64,000 nucleotides of DNA from Amblyomma americanum. Taxonomy: Eukaryota > Arthropoda > Arachnida > Ixodida > Ixodidae. Location: positions 135,135,356-135,199,355 of the forward strand of contig NC_135505.1 in the NCBI RefSeq assembly GCF_052857255.1, given 5' to 3'. The notes beneath the pieces are model-generated. The model searched no databases, was not told where the DNA came from, and saw only the letters and a list, made by a program, of their open reading frames with translations. The position numbers were made by a program, and so were the translations under genes. Positions 61,344 through 64,000 of the stretch are shown piece by piece (positions within the stretch are counted from its first letter, which is position 1; each line of letters begins with the position of its first letter).

Positions 61344-61570
61344 GTGTATGGGGGTTTAACGTCCCAAAGCGACTCAGGCTATGAGAGAAGCCGTAGCGAA
61401 GGGCTCCGGAAATTTCGGTCACCTGGGGTTCTTTAACGTGCACTGACATCGCACAGTACACGGGCCTCTAGAACTTCGCCTCCATCGAAATTCGACCGCC
61501 GCGGCCGGAAATCGAACCCGCGTCTTTCGGGCCAGCAGCCGAGCGCCGTAACCACTCAGCCACCGCGGCG
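61344..61570 (-). mobile_element. SINE B, full length
   Basis: Flanked by GCGAAAAGAATTCCG at 61329-61343 and 61571-61585. Minus-strand head with A and B boxes (GGTTCGATTTCC), then CGAAGTTCTAGAGGCCCG, central domain, and tail GACGTTAAACCCCCATAC. Confidence 0.85.
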
Positions 61571-61808
61571 GCGAAAAGAATTCCGTTCACGTTTGTGTAA
61601 TCAATACTTTCTTTTATGAGTGCGTCAGAAACTAGCGCATCGAAATTCATGGCTTCCGAAAAAATCGCAAGTGTTGTGACGCTACCTTTTTCTCGGCCTA
61701 GTACGCACTTTACTAACCCGTACTCCACTCCAGCGTTATTTGTAAATTTCCTTGCTCTGTGAGACTTTTTCCACGTGATTTTTTGTAGCGATAGCTACAT
61801 TACGGCAG

Positions 61809-62058
61809 TAATAATAATTGGTTTTGGGGGAAAGGAAATGGCGCAGTATCTGTCTCATATATCGTTGGACACCTGAACCGCGCCGTAAGGGAAGGGATAA
61901 AGGAGGGAGTGAAAGAAGAAAGGAAGAATGAGGTGCCGTAGTGGAGGGCTCCGGAATAATTTCGACCACCTGGGGATCTTTAACGTGCACTGACATCGCA
62001 CAGCACATGGGCGCCTTAGCGTTTTTCCTCCATAAAAACGCAGCCGCCCGCGGTCGGC
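61809..62058 (-). mobile_element. SINE A, 5'-truncated
   Basis: Tail (AATAAT) to CATAAAAACGCAGCCG, then a GC palindrome GCCGCCCGCGGTCGGCGGC that looks like a rearranged head end. Confidence 0.75.
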
Positions 62059-62480
62059 GGCTGCGTTTCATTTCGAGCCTTCATCGTGACGGCGCCGCCA
62101 CCCTGTGGCTGCGCCGTAATGCTGTCACGTGGTTTGTCACGTGGTGCGGAGCAGCTGCCGGTGACGCGGCGCCGTGGCTGATCACGTGGTTCGTGACGTG
62201 TTTGATCACGTGACCAGCCACGTGGTGCGGAGCAGCTGCTACTGCTGGCGGCGCGCCGGCGAAACCGAGCTGCAACAGCTGTGCGCATGCGCCGTGTCAA
62301 GTGGGACGAAGAAGAGGAAGGAACGCCCAGCGAAACGGAGCGGCGAAAGACTGACTTTGCAAGTCAACTGAGCAAGTTCCACTCGGCCAGCTGTAGCTAC
62401 CGCGTCACTCCTGGTTTGACCAGAGCTAAACCACCGCCATTTTTTTTCGGCTTCCGTCCCGCGGGAATATCTGTAGAGCT
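62040..62480. promoter_or_regulatory. GC-rich block with five CACGTG E-boxes
   Basis: CACGTG at 62126, 62138, 62183, 62207 and 62219, within 99 bp. GTGGTGCGGAGCAGCTGC occurs twice, 81 bp apart (62141, 62222). The block is CpG-rich compared with its surroundings. It could be a promoter or a small tandem repeat; no gene was recognised beside it. Confidence 0.35.
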
Positions 62481-62871
62481 GAGCGCTACCGATCCAGTAC
62501 ACCTGATGCGTTTACTCTAGTGATTGGGAGGCTCCTGCTTGTCTAGGTGCTATTTGACAATCTGTGGTTCAACTTTGTCCACGTCTTCCTCCAAGCAATA
62601 CAAATCTTAACCATGTATTTGTAACGCGGCCTTATGACCGCTGTTGTCGGCGAAAAAGAATATAGTTCCTCTCTTTCATAAAATAACACTTGTGCTTTCC
62701 ATCTTCCTGCAAGGCAAATAGCAGGAGTTAGAAAAAGGAGAACTGGACAGTCGACGCACACTAAGCAAAAAAATACTAATCATTTGTATTAACTCAGATT
62801 TGTGAACGCAAAAGGGCACCAGCTTCGCTGATGTACAAGAATTCAAACCGAAACCGAACTTCCCTTACGTA

Positions 62872-63956
62872 CAGTCTTGGTCAAAAGTCTTAAGGCCACA
62901 TCGTTCAGCTGCAGTGAAACGAATGTTCCTAGAATGCTCCGTGTAGCGAATCATTCAAAACACAAGTGAAGCAGGAAGCTTCTCTACCGCATGAAGAAAC
63001 CTTCTGCTAGTATTTCAAGGTCATTCGGTAGTTAATAGTGCCGTAATGGCTCTCTTCAGGAAGCTTCTCTACCGCATGAAGAAACATTCTGCTAGTATTT
63101 CAAGGTCATTCGGTAGTTAATAGTGCCGTAATGGCTCTCTTCAGGAAGCTTCTCTACCGCATGAAGAAACCTTCTGCTAGTATTTCAAGGTCATTCGGTA
63201 GTTAATAGTGCCGTAATGGCTCTCTCCAGGAAGCTTCTCTACCGCATAAAGAAAACTTCTGCTAGTATTTCAAGGTCATTCGGTAGTTAATAGTGCCGTA
63301 ATGGCTCGCTTCAGGAAGCTTCTCTACCGCATGAAGAAACCTTCTGCTAGTATTTCAAGGTCATTCGGTAGTTAATAGTGCCGTAATGGCTCTCTTCAGC
63401 AAGCTTCTCTACCGCATGAAGAAACCTTCTGCTAGTATTTCAAGGTCATTCGGTAGTTAATAGTGCCGTAATGGCTCTCTTCAGCAAGCTTCTCTACCGC
63501 ATGAAGAAACCTTCTGCTAGTATTGCAAGGTCATTCGGTAGTTAAAAGTGCCGTAATGGCTCTCTTCAGGAAGCTTCTCTACCGCATGAAGAAACCTTCT
63601 GCTAGTATTTCAAGGTCATTCGGTAGTTGAAAGTGCCGTAATGGCTCTCTTCAGGAAGCTTCTCTACCGCATGAAGAAACCTTCTGCTAGTATTTCAAGG
63701 TCATTCGGTAGTTAATAGTGCCGTAATGGCTCTCTTCAGCAAGCTTCTCTACCGCGTGAAGGAACCTCCTGCTAGTATTTCAAGGTCATTCGGTAGTTAA
63801 TAGTGCCGTAATGGCTCTCTTCAGCAAGCTTCTCTACCGCATGAAGAAACCTTCTGCTAGTATTTCAAGGTCATTCGGTAGTTAATAGTGCCGTAATGGC
63901 TCTGTTATGAGGGTGAAGCGAAAAGCCTTTGGCCTTAAGACTTTTGACCGAGACTG
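62872..63956. mobile_element. Tc1/mariner-like TIR element with satellite interior
   Basis: Left end CAGTCTTGGTCAAAAGTCTT and right end (reverse) CAGTCTCGGTCAAAAGTCTT continue for about 27 bp, each flanked by TA (62870-62871 and 63957-63958). The TA target and CAGT start fit the Tc1/mariner superfamily. No transposase remains; most of the 1085 bp is a tandem repeat. Confidence 0.8.
62972..63907. repeat. 85-bp tandem repeat, 11 units
   Basis: Units start at 62972 (86 bp), 63058, 63143, 63228, 63313, 63398, 63483, 63568, 63653, 63738 and 63823. Each starts AGGAAGCTTCTCTACCGCAT or the AGCAAGC variant and holds GGTCATTCGGTAGTTAATAG. A few substitutions separate units. Confidence 0.95.
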
Positions 63957-64000
63957 TACATAGGGATGCTCACGTCCTAAGCCACTTTTTCTGCTATAAA

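Noticed and set aside
62972..63907. CRISPR-like array
   Set aside because: The units are contiguous 85-bp repeats without spacers, inside a TIR element of a eukaryotic genome.

Overview
This window looks like nuclear DNA of a chelicerate, most likely a hard (ixodid) tick. The evidence is: spliced genes with GT-AG introns, a dense load of a tRNA-derived SINE whose sequence matches the tick-wide type I know as Ruka, RTE and Penelope-type retroelement relics, many TIR elements, microsatellites, and intron-containing tRNA-Ile(UAU) genes. The species call is inference; no search was run.

The protein-coding content I can support is a dispersed cluster of four gustatory-receptor-like (GR, Pfam 7tm_7 type) genes. 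Gene 1 (minus, exons at 4073-3718 and 2574-1893) continues off the left edge. Gene 2 (minus, 58366-47207, five exons) is its close paralogue, with the same intron positions and phases. Gene 3 (plus, 27344-31616, four exons) and gene 4 (minus, 39705-36417, five exons) form a second subfamily with a different early intron pattern, and they point at each other. Genes 2, 3 and 4 end with short phase-0 exons that carry the family hallmark TY(S/T)VIL(L/V)QT. Gene 4 looks intact (400 codons). Gene 3 has an in-frame TAA at codon 112, and gene 2 has an apparent 1-nt insertion in its fourth exon. The cluster therefore shows birth and decay in progress.

The rest is mostly repeat. 0-2 kb: MITEs, a GR-exon-like relic and a tRNA-Ile. 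4-11 kb: mostly unassigned, with a giant (AC)n microsatellite. 11.6-17.6 kb: a head-to-tail duplication of a roughly 3-kb unit with an identical tRNA-Ile(UAU) at each of its three boundaries. 19-25 kb: an expanded TATAGAC array, inverted SINE pairs, a TIR element full of TTGGG/TTAGG, and LTR-like repeats. 34 kb: a 36-bp CRE-bearing tandem repeat. 42-51 kb: nested SINEs with clear target-site duplications. 53-62 kb: the long introns of gene 2 with a Penelope relic, then hairpins, SINEs and a GC-rich E-box cluster. 62.9-63.96 kb: a Tc1/mariner-like TIR element filled with eleven copies of an 85-bp unit.

I found no new enzymatic or defence system. The most notable items are the decaying GR cluster, the tRNA-bounded duplication, two SINE families that share a central domain, and the satellite-bearing TIR element.
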